Shown: in pieces, positions 1 to 38,530 of the stretch
Numbering within the stretch: position 1 is the first letter of the stretch
How the letters are laid out: every line of letters starts with the position of its first letter
NCBI GenBank assembly: GCA_034336665.1
Contig: CM067584.1
Coordinates: 496,001-560,000, forward strand
DNA from: Luscinia megarhynchos
Taxonomy: Eukaryota; Chordata; Aves; Passeriformes; Turdidae
Direction of reading: 5' to 3'
Length of the DNA: 64,000 nucleotides
Program-made: the position numbers and the translations under genes
The notes under the pieces: generated by a model
What the model was told of the DNA's origin: nothing
Seen by the model: only the letters and a program-made list of their open reading frames with translations
Database searches by the model: none

Positions 1-162
1 TCACAGGGTCTCTGTGGTGGCACTTCTGCTCTTCTGAGCTGTTCCTGGTTGTGCAGGGCCGGTGGGCATGGGCCCTGGGCATTGCCCTGGGCTCCTGGGG
101 TGCCCACTGCTGGGGGATGGCACCGAGGTGCCACTGGCTTCACTGCCTCCCATGTCAGAGCA

Positions 163-1390
163 AGGGACTCAGTGTCCCAAAACAGCATCTCAGTGCCCCC
201 AAGAGGATCTCAGTGCCCCAAAACAGCATCTCAGTGTCCTAAAACAGGATCTCAGTGCCCCAAAGAGGATCTCAGTGCCCCAAAACAGGATCTCAGTGTC
301 CCAAAGAGGATCTCAGTGTCTCAAAACAGGATCTCAGTGTCTCAAACAGGATCTCAGTGCCCCAAAACAGCATCTCAGTGTCTCAAAACAGGATCTCAGT
401 GTCCCAAAGAGGATCTCAGTGTCCCAAAGAGGATCTCAGTGTCTCAAAACAGGATCTCAGTGTCCCAAAGAGGATCTCAGTGTCCCAAAGAGGATCTCAG
501 TGTCTCAAAACAGGATCTCAGTGTCCCAAAGAGGATCTCAGTGTCTCAAAACAGGATCTCAGTGTCTCAAACAGGATCTCAGTGCCCCAAAGAGGATCTC
601 AGTGTCTCAAAACAGCATCTCAGTGTCCCAAAGAGGATCTCAGTGCCACAAAGAGGATCTCAGTGCCCCAAAAGAGGATCTCAGTGTCTCAAAACAGGAT
701 CTCAGTGTCCCAAAGAGGATCTCAGTGTCCCAAAGAGGATCTCAGTGTCTCAAAACAGGATCTCAGTGTCCCAAAGAGGATCTCAGTGTCCCAAAGAGGA
801 TCTCAGTGTCTCAAAACAGGATCTCAGTGTCCCAAAGAGGATCTCAGTGTCTCAAAACAGGATCTCAGTGTCTCAAACAGGATCTCAGTGCCCCAAAGAG
901 GATCTCAGTGTCTCAAAACAGCATCTCAGTGTCCCAAAGAGGATCTCAGTGCCACAAAGAGGATCTCAGTGCCCCAAAGAGGATCTCAGTGTCTCAAAAC
1001 AGGATCTCAGTGCTCCAAAAAGGATCTCAGTGTCCCAAAATGGATCTCAGTGCCCCAAAGAGGATCTCAGTGCCCCAAAACAGCATCTCAGTGCCCCAAA
1101 GAGGATCTCAGTGCCCCAAAACAGCATCTCAGTGCCCCAAAGAGGATCTCAGTGTCTCAAAACAGGATCTCAGTGTCTCAAACAGGATCTCAGTGCCCCA
1201 AAACAGCATCTCAGTGTCTCAAAACAGGATCTCAGTGTCCCAAAGAGGATCTCAGTGCCCCAAAGAGGATCTCAGTGCCCCAAAACAGCATCTCAGTGTC
1301 CCAAAGAGGATCTCAGTGTCCCAAAATGGATCTCAGTGCCCCAAAGAGGATCTCAGTTTCCCAGTACAAGGATCTCAGTGCCCCCGAGTA
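163..1390. repeat. 20/21-bp minisatellite with a ~306-bp higher-order repeat
   Basis: About 60 tandem copies of a 20-21 bp unit around GGATCTCAGTGTCCCAAAGA, with alternative endings AAAGAGG, AAAACAGG, AAAACAGC and AAACAGG. All three + frames are open because the unit has no stop triplet. The order of unit variants from about 381 recurs from about 687, giving a block of about 306 bp present twice. Confidence 0.95.
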
Positions 1391-3127
1391 AGGATTTCAT
1401 GCTCACAGAGCTGTGACTGTAACAATCCAAAAGGCAGAAGGAAAAGATTTGTGCTGTTGGAAGGCCCAGGCAGCGAGTCAGAAATGAGATTATTTTTTTT
1501 TGTAAGATTTGAACTTTGAAAGGCCGTACAGGCTGTAAGGCCCAGGAGACTGAACTCCCCCATCTCTAGCCTTGTCCAAATTAACCAATCCATGCTGCCA
1601 ATTTACAGGGAGTTCAGTTGCTCTTAGAAGTGCAAAGCACTCAGAAATGGAAGGAATGTCTTTTTTCCCCTCTTGGCCTGTGGTAGAAAACACTTGATGT
1701 GTTTACAGAAGTCAGTCAGTTTGTGTGTACGTGTGTGCATAGGGGAAGGAATGCTAATGTATGGAGAGCAGCCATCTCTCTCCTCACTTCCAAGTGTGCA
1801 ATCTCCAGTGATTCTGGCTGAGAAGTCATGTTTGGATGCTGAGCTGGACCAAACTTGGGCTTATGCTGATGTTCCATTCCAGTGTAAATGAGAGGAGCGC
1901 CACGAGAGCAGGGGATGCTCCAGGAGGGACCCAGGAGGTGCCAGCAGGTGCATTTTGGATCAGATATCTGAGGTCTCTCAGTGTCTGTTCAAGGATTTGG
2001 TTCAAAAGGAGGTCTGTTGACAAATGCTAGCCATCAGAATGGCCAAAATTAATCTGGAAAGATCTCCCGTGTCTTTTGGTGCATTGCACACTGTCAGTAT
2101 TTATTGAAGAAGGGATGGTGCTGTCTCCATCTGACAGCTCTGATGATGCTGATATCCAGGATTTCCTTTCTGCAGAGTAGCAGTGGCATGCAGACAACTT
2201 TTCATCTGCTTTTCACAGAATTATTTAGGTTGTTAGAGGCCTCTGAGATCAGCCTGTGGCCAATCCCCACCTTGCAAAGCACAAAGTCTCTTCAGCAGGG
2301 GCTCCCTGAGGGCCACCCAACCAGGAGCCCTGTGGCCAGGAGCAGGAGTGCCAGAGCCCAGCAGCCATCCCTGCTCTGGCTGGGACACAGCAGCTCCAGC
2401 CCTGCCTCCTCCCCAGCCAGAGGCACATGCTCCTCATTAATGGCCACATTGCATGACTTCGGCTCTGCAGAGCAAAATAAAAACAGTGAGCTCATCACAG
2501 GAGGAAAAACACGAGTGAGAGGAATTGCTGTAAATATTTATATCTGTGGGCCCTTTAATGTGATTGCAATTTTCCCTTTCTGCATTTAAATGGCCAAGCT
2601 GTTGCTGTTTGGGACTGGGGTTTGTTCTGTTTTTCGTTTGGCTGTTGTTTGGTTGTTGTTGTTGTTGTTTTAGGGTGATTTTGAAGCCCACGTGGGTGTC
2701 CCCCATGCCAGGACAACCTCAGGACACTCAGTGTCACCTTCAGTGGTGCTGACAGCCCCTGCCCCACAGCCTGGTGTGCACAGGAGCTGCCTGGTCCAGA
2801 GGCACCCAAAGCCCTGGAGCAAAGCCCATCCTGGGGCAATCCCACCCTGGGGCATGGCACTGCCCTGCCAGGGCTGGGCTGTGCAGAGTGAGCTGTACCA
2901 GGGCTGGGGGACAGATCTGAGTGTGCCTGGTGTCACTGCCCTCCCCTTGGAAACATCCCTGTTGCTCTTGGATGCAGGCTCTGGGAGCAGAGCTGCCTGC
3001 CAAGTCCTGGATGCAAACTTTGTGCATGAAATAATGGCCTCACACCCACATCAACTGCAATGGTTCCTATGGAGAATATCCTGGACCAGGCTGCAACCTC
3101 ACTCTGCTTTATTAGAAACCTCAGTGG

Positions 3128-3416
3128 GCCATACATGTATATATATAGTATATGTATATATGTATATATGTGTATATGTGTATATGTATAGGTATATATG
3201 TATATATGTGTATATGTATATATATTGTATATGTATATGTATATATGTATATATGTGTGTATATGTATATGTATATATATTGTATATGTATATGTATATG
3301 CATATGTATATGTATATATATTGTATATGTATATATGTGTATATGTGTATATATATGTATATATGTGTGTATATGTGTATATATTGTATAAGTATATGTG
3401 TATATATGTATATATG

Positions 3417-3497
<81 letters not shown>
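3128..3497. repeat. (TATATG)n / GTATAT low-complexity array
   Basis: Alternating-purine/pyrimidine AT-rich array of TATATG and TATG units. It is irregular at 3128-3420 and nearly perfect TATATG hexamers from 3421 to 3497. Such tracts are highly length-variable. Confidence 0.95.
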
Positions 3498-3499
<2 letters not shown>

Positions 3500-4116
3500 T
3501 TGCATTTTTTAGAGTTTATGACACTGAACTGTATTAACCTGCTAATGTGAAAAGCATGGATGTGAAGGGCATGAGGTGGCAGAGCCTTCTGGAATGGAAA
3601 AGGAAGAATGGTCTGGGAGCAGGGGGCTGGGTGTTATCCCTGCTTTGCAATGTCCCCAGGACATTCTCCTTCACCTTGGTTTTGCTTTCCAGCTTTTGTT
3701 CAGACAGTAAATTATTTGGGGCAGGATTTGCACATGTGTGCAGAGGGCAGGGGAAGGAGATGCTGATTTTACTGTGGTTGTTCAGGTGAAGCATCAATGC
3801 TTAGAGCCAGCACTGACTGTGGCAACTACTGGGATTAGAAGAATCAGGGATATCAGACTGAATTTTCTGTTGTCTCACCTGGTGAGCAGTGTGGGTGGGA
3901 GCTGTCATTAGGAATGTCTCTGGCAGGGCTTTGGGACACCTCCTGCTCCCCCTCAGTGACAGTGGCACCCAGAGCCACCCCCTGATTCCACTGGGCTGTA
4001 ACAGAGGTGTTCCAGCAGCACTGTTGTTTTCTCCTCTGGATTTTTTTGGTGACATTTGAGTCATGCTGAAGAGCAAAGCATGAATTTATGATTCTCTTTC
4101 TCTTTAATCCTTCTAG

Positions 4117-30635
<26,519 letters not shown>

Positions 30636-31043
30636 GGGTCCCCCCGCTCCTCCGGAGGCGGCCAGGGCCCCTCAGCAGTACTGTACCCCGAGCCCCCGCT
30701 GGTCGGCCGTGCTGCGTGGGTGGCAGCAGCACCGCCACCCTGCGGCGTCTCCTCCTTTCGTTGCTTTCGTCTCTGAACCCCCGAGCATCAGCACCGCCAA
30801 ACTCTCCAGCACCAGAAGCCCAGAAGAGCTCCAGGTCCATCCCTGCGAGGCTGTGCCACCTCTGCCACCTCCCGTGCCACCCCTGCCACATCTGCCACCT
30901 GTGCCCCTCCCTGTGCCTGGCACCGGGAGCCCAGGGCTGGCAAACAGCAACAGGAGCTGCAGAGAGCTCTTCCAAGGAAATTCTGCTGGACTGCCCAGGG
31001 CTCCTGCCCATGCAGAACCCAGCCAGGAACCTGGGGACAGCTG

Positions 31044-31210
31044 CACGTGGGACGGGACAGGGACACAGACAGGGGCACGGACAGGGACAGGGGCAGGGGC
31101 ACGGACAGGGCAGGGACAGGGACACAGACAGGGACAGGGACACGGACAGGGGCACAGACAGGGACAGGGGCAGGGGCACGGACAGGGACGGGGCAGGGGC
31201 ACGGACAGGG

Positions 31211-31258
<48 letters not shown>

Positions 31259-31530
31259 GCAGGGACAGGGACAGGGACACAGACAGGGACAGGGACAAGG
31301 ACAAGGACAGAGACAGAGACGGGGACAGGGACAGGGACACAGACAGGGACAGGGACAAGGACAAGGACACAGACAGGGACAGGGACACAGACAGGGACAG
31401 GGACAGGGACAGGGATACAGACAGGGACACAGACAGGGGCAGGGACAGGGACAGGGGCACGGACAGGGGCAGGGACAGGGACACAGACAGGGACAGGGAC
31501 AAGGACAAGGACAAGGACAAGGACAAGGAC
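31044..31530. repeat. (GGGACA)n hexanucleotide array in ANTXR1 3' UTR
   Basis: GGGACA with GGGGCA, GGGACACA and AGGACA variants, about 80 units on the sense strand, starting about 410 bp after the TAG. The purest run is 31206-31258. G-runs of three separated by three bases fit the canonical G-quadruplex pattern. Confidence 0.96.
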
Positions 31531-33053
31531 AGCCCTCCCTGGCCGCTCTGCAGCCCCAGAAGCACCAGCCTGGGCGGGTCTGACCCTGCAGGCACTGCCA
31601 GCCCTAAGGGGGTCCCATCCCAGGGACTGGGGACCAGGGGCTGTGGGCTGGGTGGAGTGGGTTGGTTTGTGGCTGTTGGTTTGTGGATGTTGGTTTGTGG
31701 ATATTTGGTTTATGTTTTTAGGAAAACACACAAATTTTCACCAGGAATTCAGGGTGCAGGGGAAAATCAACCCCATCCCTGAGGATGAGGAATCATTGAT
31801 GAGGGGTCAGCCTTCAGTGTTGCCAGTGGACAGAGGGTATAACCATGGGGAGTTTGGGAAAGGTGTGGTCAACAGAAGAGTCTTGGCATTGGGTTTGGGC
31901 AATTCTGTCCATCTAGTCCATCACTCCATGGTTCTGCAGTGTCATTTAATGCTGGTTTCCACTTCAAAGAGAAAGACTCTGAATGTAAACCAGAGGTTTG
32001 GTGTCTTGAGTTCCCTGAATCCAGTCTGCTTAGGCTCCTTGTTGCTGTCAGTTTGAAAAAGTTGCCACTGATGCATCCCTGTTTTTCTGTAAATCGAACT
32101 ATTTCACCTTAAAAATGTTTCCACATGGATTTTTTTTTGTTTGGTTTATTTTGGGTTTTTTTTGTTTTCCTTTCCTAAACAAGTAGCAGCTGCCTCCCCA
32201 GCTCTGAGTGAGGAAGAGCCAGTGTCCCTTCTCACTCTTGTCAGCTCTCAACAGCATCACTTTTATCAGCAGTATTAACTGAGGCCAATCCCCTGGGACA
32301 GGCCAGCTGGGACTCAGTCTGCCCAGAAATGCACTGGCTGCATTTCTCCTGCTTCCTCCTCTCCTTCAGGGTACCCCAGCACAGCCCAGAGCATCTCTGC
32401 ACACTCCTGTGTCCTGCAACCACCCTGAGCCCTGCCTGCACCAGCCAGAGCTCCCTGATAGACCCTCGGGATCAGTTCTCACAAAACTCTCCTGGAGCTC
32501 TCCCAGCAGAGAAAGCACCTTTGTAGCTGCACTTCTATCAGTAGGAAAGGGTTCTGTTCTCATTTTTTACCAGATAAAGAAATGCTTTGCCAAGTACTTT
32601 CTTCAGTGCTTTTGGAAATACCAGTTGTAGCTTTTCTAGCAAAACAAGGGAAAAAAAAGAAAAAAAAATCTCAAGGAGGGAAGGAGGGAGGAAAGAGACT
32701 CAGTGGAGACTTGCCCTGAGCCCCTTTGGGCCAGGACAGCAGAGAAGCCTTGGCACGAGGCTCTGGGTGCCTCCCTGCCCCTGTGCTGGGTCAGGTCAGC
32801 TCTTAGGTGAGAGAGATGTCAGTCCTGAGGAGCTGGGACTGAGCCAGGCCCAGGCTGTGCTCCCCTTGATCCCACTGTTCTGTCTGCAGGCAGCACGGAG
32901 CAGTCCCTGACCCCCAGCAAATTCCCTGTGCTGCTCCCAGTCCCAGCTTGGTTCCACAGGAGGGCACAGGCTGGGAGGGGGAGCTCTGACACCCCCACTG
33001 GAGGGGCTGGGCTCCCTGGAGGGGCCTGGGCAGGCAAAGAGATCCGTGTTTGC

Positions 33054-33882
33054 TCTGCTCTGCTCTGGTTTGGTTTGGTGTGGTCTGGTCTGGTCTGTCT
33101 GGTCTGGGTTGGTCTGGTCTGGTCTGGTCTGGTCTGGTCTGGTCTGGTCTGGTCTGGTTTGGTTTGGTTTGGTTTGGTTGGTTTGGTCTGGTCTGGTCTG
33201 GTCTGGTTTGGTTTGGTCTGGTTTGGTTTGGTTTGGTTAGGTTTGGTTTGGTTTGGTTTGGTTTGGTTTGGTTTGGTTTGGTTTGGTTTGGTTTGGTTTG
33301 GTCTGGTCTGGTCTGGCTTGGTTTGGTCTGGTTTGGTTTGGTTTGGTTTGGTTTGGTCTGGTCTGGTCTGGTCTGGTTTGGTTTGGTCTGGTTTGGTTTG
33401 GTCTGGTCTGGTTTGGTCTGGTTTGGTTTGGTTTGGTTTGGTTTGGTTTGGTTTGGTTTGGTTTGGTTTGGTTTGGTCTTGGTCTGGTCTGGTTTGGTCT
33501 GGTTTGGCTTTGGTTTGGTTTGGTTTGGTTTGGTTTGGTTTGGTTTGGTTTGGTTTGGTTTGGTTTGGTCTGGTCTGGTCTGGTTTGGTCTGGTCTGGTT
33601 TGGTTTGGTTTGGTCTGGCCTGGTTTGGTTTGGTCTGGTCTGGTTTGGTTTGGTCTGGTTTGGTTTGGTCTGGTCTGGTCTGGTTTGGTTTGGTTTGGTT
33701 TGGTTTGGTTTGGTTTGGTTTGGTTTGGTCTGGTTTGGTTTGGTTTGGCTCTTGGTTTGGTTTGGTTTGGTTTGGTTTGGTTTGGTTTGGTTTGGTTTGG
33801 TTTGGTTTGGTCTGGTCTGGTTTGGTTTGGTTTGGTTTGGTTTGGTTTGGTTTGGTTTGGTTTGGTTTGGTTTGGTTTGGTT
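33054..33882. repeat. (TTTGG)n pentanucleotide array in ANTXR1 3' UTR
   Basis: About 165 pentamers, TTTGG and TCTGG, on the sense strand, interrupted by a few single-base changes (e.g. GGCTT, GGTTAGG). Frames on both strands stay open (FGLVW / TKPNQ periodic peptides), which is a composition effect. Confidence 0.97.
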
Positions 33883-34047
33883 GGTTTCACAATGGGAGGT
33901 GTGAAAACTGGGAGTGGTGTAACACAGGACCCACGTCCCCCACAGATCCTCAGCATTTCAGAAATATTTGGGAAGGAAATTGATTTTCAACAATACAGCA
34001 TTGAGAATTTTAATTTTTTTAGTGTCAGTTAACCAATAAGTTGGTTA

Positions 34048-34065
34048 ATTGGTTAATTAACCAAT
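34048..34065. promoter_or_regulatory. Perfect 18-bp palindrome
   Basis: ATTGGTTAATTAACCAAT is its own reverse complement and is embedded in further TTAACCAATAA / TTGGTTAA repeats (34028-34068). It lies at the first AATAAA of the 3'-end cluster. As DNA it resembles a homeodomain-type GTTAAT site; as RNA it could fold into a hairpin. Function unknown. Confidence 0.6.
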
Positions 34066-34259
34066 AAATCCATTGCTGGGGGGGAAATAAAAGCATCTCC
34101 AGGATGTTTTTGCTGATGTACATAGAAATTCTCATTCTCCCAAACTAAGGAAAAAAAACAAACCCTGCAGATTTAAAGAGGCAAAATAAAGCCTTGATCT
34201 GGCTAGAAAAACCAGGATTTTCAAATGATCCCTTTGTAATCATCCAGTTTATGAATAAA
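34063..34259 (+). terminator. Cluster of four AATAAA polyadenylation hexamers, likely ANTXR1 3' end
   Basis: AATAAA occurs at 34063-34068, 34086-34091, 34185-34190 and 34254-34259. The last is followed within 15-35 bases by a T/GT-rich stretch (TTTTTTGTTGTACATATTG), the usual arrangement at a cleavage site, so cleavage near 34275 is favoured. A variant TATAAA near 34465 is a further possibility, because AT-rich, UTR-like sequence continues to about 34500. Confidence 0.55.
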
Positions 34260-34704
34260 AAACAAGCTCCAAATTTTTTGTTGTACATATTGTTGCTGCA
34301 TGCTTACCATATGTTAGATGGAAGCATTTCCTATCCGTTGTGGATAAAAGAACATTTTTCAAGTTGTAGTAAATTATTATAAAGCCAATGACATTTCATG
34401 GCATGTTACCGTATCAAGCTGTGCTTGTTGTATTTTTTCTTTATGGTTGTATTGCTTTTTTTTTATATAAATGTACAAATATTTCCTGTAGTGACGAGCA
34501 CCTGTTTGACATGGCATTAATTGGGGCACTGCAGCTCCAGCCCACCCAGCCACTGGCAAAGGGATTTTTGCACGTGGATCTGGGTGGAGCTCCTGGGGAA
34601 AAAAGAAAAAGAAAAAAAAAACCACAACTATGCAGAGGATTGGCTTTGGTGACCCTTCCTGATATTAAAAATTAGAGCATGTCTGGTGGTGAATTTTGTA
34701 CCTG

Positions 34705-34882
34705 GTTTGTATTTAGGAGGGAATCCCTGCCTGGAAAGGTGGGGAGGGGCTGGGATGGAACTCCCAGAGCTGCTGTGGCTGGATGGGCTGGGAGCCCCTG
34801 GGACAGTGGGAGGTGTCCCTGCCATGGCAGGGGTGGGATTTAGGGTCCCTTCCCACCAAAATCATTCTGAGCTTCTGTGATT
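34705..34882 (+). mobile_element. CR1 LINE 3' fragment
   Basis: GGAATCCCTGCCTGGAAAGG, GGATGGGCTGGGAGCCCCTG and GGAGGTGTCCCTGCCATGGC followed by GGTCCCTTCCCACCAAAATC and TTCTGTGATTT form a sense-strand CR1 3' terminus, more complete at the end than the others in the window. An internal piece is deleted. Confidence 0.88.
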
Positions 34883-37800
34883 TAAGACCTGCAGAAATGG
34901 CTCCCAGAAGTACCTGACTTGCCTTCAAAAGCCACATTCTCTTTATTCTGGAACCTAAAGATTAATTTAGGAACTTAACGGAAGGGCACTGAGAGTGAAA
35001 ACTTGGTCCTGAATTCAAACCAGCTCCCACAGACAATTAATGCCATGGAAATGAGGTGGAATGAACTGGAGCAGCAGCCAGTGCTGTGGTGCCCTTTGTA
35101 CTCTCTGTCCATTAACCTTCCCTAGGCCCCACCAGCCAGCCTTCAATGCAGTGTTCATCCAAAGGAGCTGAGATGCCACAGCTGCTGTGGCACCCAGAGC
35201 CCCCAGCTGGGCTGCTGTCAGCAGCAGGTGTCTGATGGCATTGAACCAACCAGCAGCTTTTCTTCTGCCCTTTGATTCCTCCCCTTGTCTCTCCTTCATT
35301 CATTCATTCAAAACTCTCTGTCAGTGCCTGGCAGCCTCCAAGGCTGAGCCTTTGACAAAGGTTCAGGTTCTGTTTTGTTTGGTTTTATTTTATTTTACCT
35401 GCCCAGTGTTACCAAGTGCTGCTGGCATCAATTCTGGGGCCACCTGAATTCTCTCTCTGCTCCCTGGCGTGTGAAGGCATCTCCTGTCCCTGTTTATTTT
35501 GGGGAAGGGGCATGTCTGGCTCTGAGGGCTCTGGCAGGTTTTGGGGGTAACAGACTGGGCCCTGTTTGTGGTGCTGGTGCAGGGGAGGAGCAGAGCAGTC
35601 CCTGTTTTGATGTTGAATTCCATGTTGTGAGCTCAGCCAGTGCTGTGCAGTGATGTTTTACTCCCTCTGTCTGTTGCATGTGTCATTTGTTAAATCCAGT
35701 CATTACTCTTGCTGACCTTGATGTTATTATTAAAGAACTACACAAATCTCTGGTGGGCTCTGAGCAATTCCTTGTCGAGGAAATTCTCACAAACTGTTTT
35801 TTCATTATCCTGGAGAACTCAAACTTGGTGGTTTTCTTCCCAGCAGCCCAGAGCACTCCTGACACAAAAGCTCTTTTCTTTGGGATGTGGCAGAGTCCAA
35901 ACTGTCCATTCGTCCCCAAATCTGCCACTTCACACAAACTGCCTCGGGAACTTTTACCAGAGGCACCTTTAACAGGGCACAGCCACTACCAGGAATAACC
36001 AAACTTAGCTACCCCAGCTGGTCTGGATTTTGGTGTGGTTGTTTCGATATTCCACCAAGAAGGGCATGGAGAAATTCAGCCTCTGGGTGCCAAGCACACA
36101 GACCCAGGCTTTACCTGCCTCTGAAAACCTGAGCTGGCAGTTCAGCCTAGCTGCAAGCCTAGGCTCAACTTGCTTTTGTCTTGCTGTGTTTTGTTCAAAC
36201 CAAGCTTGGACATGGTAAATGCAAGGAGGAAGTCACAGTCAACAGGTCCTGCTTCACTCAGACAAAAGGTGATTTTAAATGGAGACTCAAAGAAAGTCAC
36301 AGTTGCTTAGCTCAGAAGAGGTCAGGTGAAAAAAACCCCAAGTTAAACCTGACTTAGCCTGACCTCAGAAGAAAGGATGCAAACCTGCTTTGATGGAAGC
36401 TCTGGGTCAGTCAGGGCAGGAAAATACACAGAAGTGGCTGCACAGCTGTGCTGAAAAAACCATCATTGCTCTGGGCAGAAAAACCCAGGAGAGCACTGGG
36501 CAGGCTGGATTGAATTTCCAGCAGCTCCAGCCCCACTGGGCAGGAACCCCGGGGCCCCAGGGAGCCCCACAGTGAGAGCAGGGCAGAATTCCCACCAGAA
36601 GGGTTATTCTGGAGCAAAGTGTGCTCTCGAGGCAGGTCACTGCCAGCAGCTGCACCCAGGGAGCCCCAGGGAGCCGGGCTGGGCTCCAGGCTGGGCTCAC
36701 GGGGCGCTGGGGGCTCAGGGCTGGGTTTGGGGTGGCACAGCCGTGGGACCAGCTCCTCTTTGGAGCAGGGAGCTGGGGGAGACCAGGGTGGGGTTGGGGC
36801 AGCTGCAAGGAGCCCGCGTGGGGAGTCCTGCAGGGATTTCTGCTCATTTCAGGCTGCTCTGTCCTGGCTTTGTCCCTCTGGACACATAGCTTCAGCCCAG
36901 GGAGCCCAGGTGGGGCTGGGGAGCAGCAGTGGCTGGGGCTGGGGCTGCTCCCAGGGCTCTCCCTGCAGGTGGATCCTGCTTGTCCCCCATTTGCCCTGGG
37001 AAACCTGAGGAGCTCCTCTCTTGGCAGGGAGAGAAATTGCTTTTTTTCTCCCTAAGTTTGGCAGAGAAAGCCCCATCTGAGTCATAGATAAGGGTTTGTG
37101 TGGGGCTGATGGAAATGCCAGGGGGACTCAGCCAGAGCATCCTCTCTGCTGCTGGACAGTCTAATGCATCTTTTTATTTCAGAAACAGCTATAAAATAAC
37201 TTGTAAAAATAATATGAGCTGTAAAATAAATCAGCCTGGCTGCAGACAGTGGCTGACAATTTGTAGCACATCGCCAGAACTTCTAGACTCTTTAAGTATT
37301 TTTTAACAGTTAAATGTTTTGAAGGGTCCTTCCTGGTAATGTGAGAAGGAAAAATATATTGGAAAGGTGCAGAGCACGAGGGGAAATGTTTTCTCATCCA
37401 CAAGGTCAGTGCAGTTGTCCCCTGAAGTGAGATGTCCCTGATGGTGGAGGACTTGTCAGGGGACAGGGACCCAGGACCCAGGGGACATCCTGGATGTGCC
37501 CAGAGCTGCAGCCTGAGCAGGGAATTCTGGAGGAATTAAATCGTGGGGCCTTTTCCAGAGCTGGAGGAATTAACAGGGATGGAGAAACCACAGCGTGCAA
37601 AAACACCATAGGGAGTGGAAAACTGAACTTAGCAATGAGGTAACTCCTACTTGCAGGAAAAGCTGGGGATTTCTAAACTCCACTTTCCATCCCCACTTCA
37701 AATCCTCCCTGGCATCTCCTGTGGGTGTGAGAGACTTCATCTGCCTGCAGAGGATGCTTTGTGCCTCTCCCTGCTGCCCGTGAGCCCCTGTGGCCAGTGT

Positions 37801-38530
37801 GGGGATCCTTCCTCGAGCTGCTCCTGTTGTTCCTGGTGTTCCTCACTCCACTGAAGGTTTCTGGGAAGGGAAAAGCCAGGAGCAGGGGGTGTCTGCATTC
37901 CTTGTCTGCTCCTGCTGCCATGTGAGCTGTGAGCACCTCTGGCCTTGGCAAGCTCTGCCTGCCTGTCATCATTCCCACAGAATAACCCACAGAATATCCA
38001 TGGCTGGGACCTGTGGGCACAAAGCTGGAGCTGTTTCCTCTGGGAAAGTGAGAATGTTGGACTCTGCAGTGCCTGGGGTCAGACAGAATGAAAATTTCTG
38101 TGCTTTGCAGATGCTCCAGACCGAGGGCCCTGAGGAGAAGGCTGGGATTGATTCCCAGGTTTTATTTAAGGTGTGGGCACCTGTGAGCCCCTAAATCCCT
38201 TAAATAAAAGGATGCAAGGATGAAACACCTGGAAATATCCTCCCCAAGTGCAAGGCCTCCCCCTCCCTGCTCCGAAGGACTCCTGTAACCACAGCAGCAG
38301 CAGATGTGGAAAAACAGCAGCAGCAATGAATGGGGGGATTTTAGCTGTGTCCAGGGGCAAGGGGAGCAGGCTGGGCTGCAGAGGCAGCATTCCATGGACT
38401 GCCAGAGCTGATCCCACAGGACACAACTTGGGAACTCCTGTTCTGGTATGAATTTGGCAGCTGTAACTTTTCTGGGGGCAGGATGAGTGTTGGGGGTGTG
38501 AGATGCTGGAAGTGACCGTAGCCTCCTGTG

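Larger units (their letters stand above)
1..4116 (+). other. ANTXR1 intron (3' part), upstream of first exon in window
   Basis: No exon was found here; the membrane-span exon expected just upstream in the gene is not in the window. It holds a 20/21-bp minisatellite (163-1390) and a TATATG array (3128-3497). In 1391-3127 and 3498-4116 I see nothing beyond unique intronic sequence. Confidence 0.8.
30636..34275 (+). other. ANTXR1: Candidate ANTXR1 3' UTR
   Basis: Runs from the TAG to a cluster of AATAAA hexamers. It contains a GC-rich start (30636-31040), the (GGGACA)n array, ordinary sequence 31531-33050 with no gene I recognise, the (TTTGG)n array, and an AT-rich end. The length of about 3.6 kb fits a gene known for a long 3' UTR. 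The end is inferred from hexamers and the U/GU-rich stretch after 34259; no transcript evidence is available. Confidence 0.6.

Noticed and set aside
49..1519. Three overlapping open frames on + encoding SQCPK repeats
   Set aside because: All three frames are open because the 20/21-bp unit has no stop triplet. Intronic position in ANTXR1.
33054..33882. Interstitial telomere repeat
   Set aside because: The unit is TTTGG/TCTGG, not TTAGGG.
32928..34032. Open frames of 240-350 codons with FGLVW / TKPNQ repeats, resembling membrane or mucin proteins
   Set aside because: Pure (TTTGG)n pentamer translation, open on both strands.
35678..35998. A 106-codon open frame (start MCHLLNPVITLADLDVIIKE) of protein-like composition
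   Set aside because: No family recognised, no splice or polyadenylation context tied to it, and a competing antisense frame of similar length. Not supportable as a gene.
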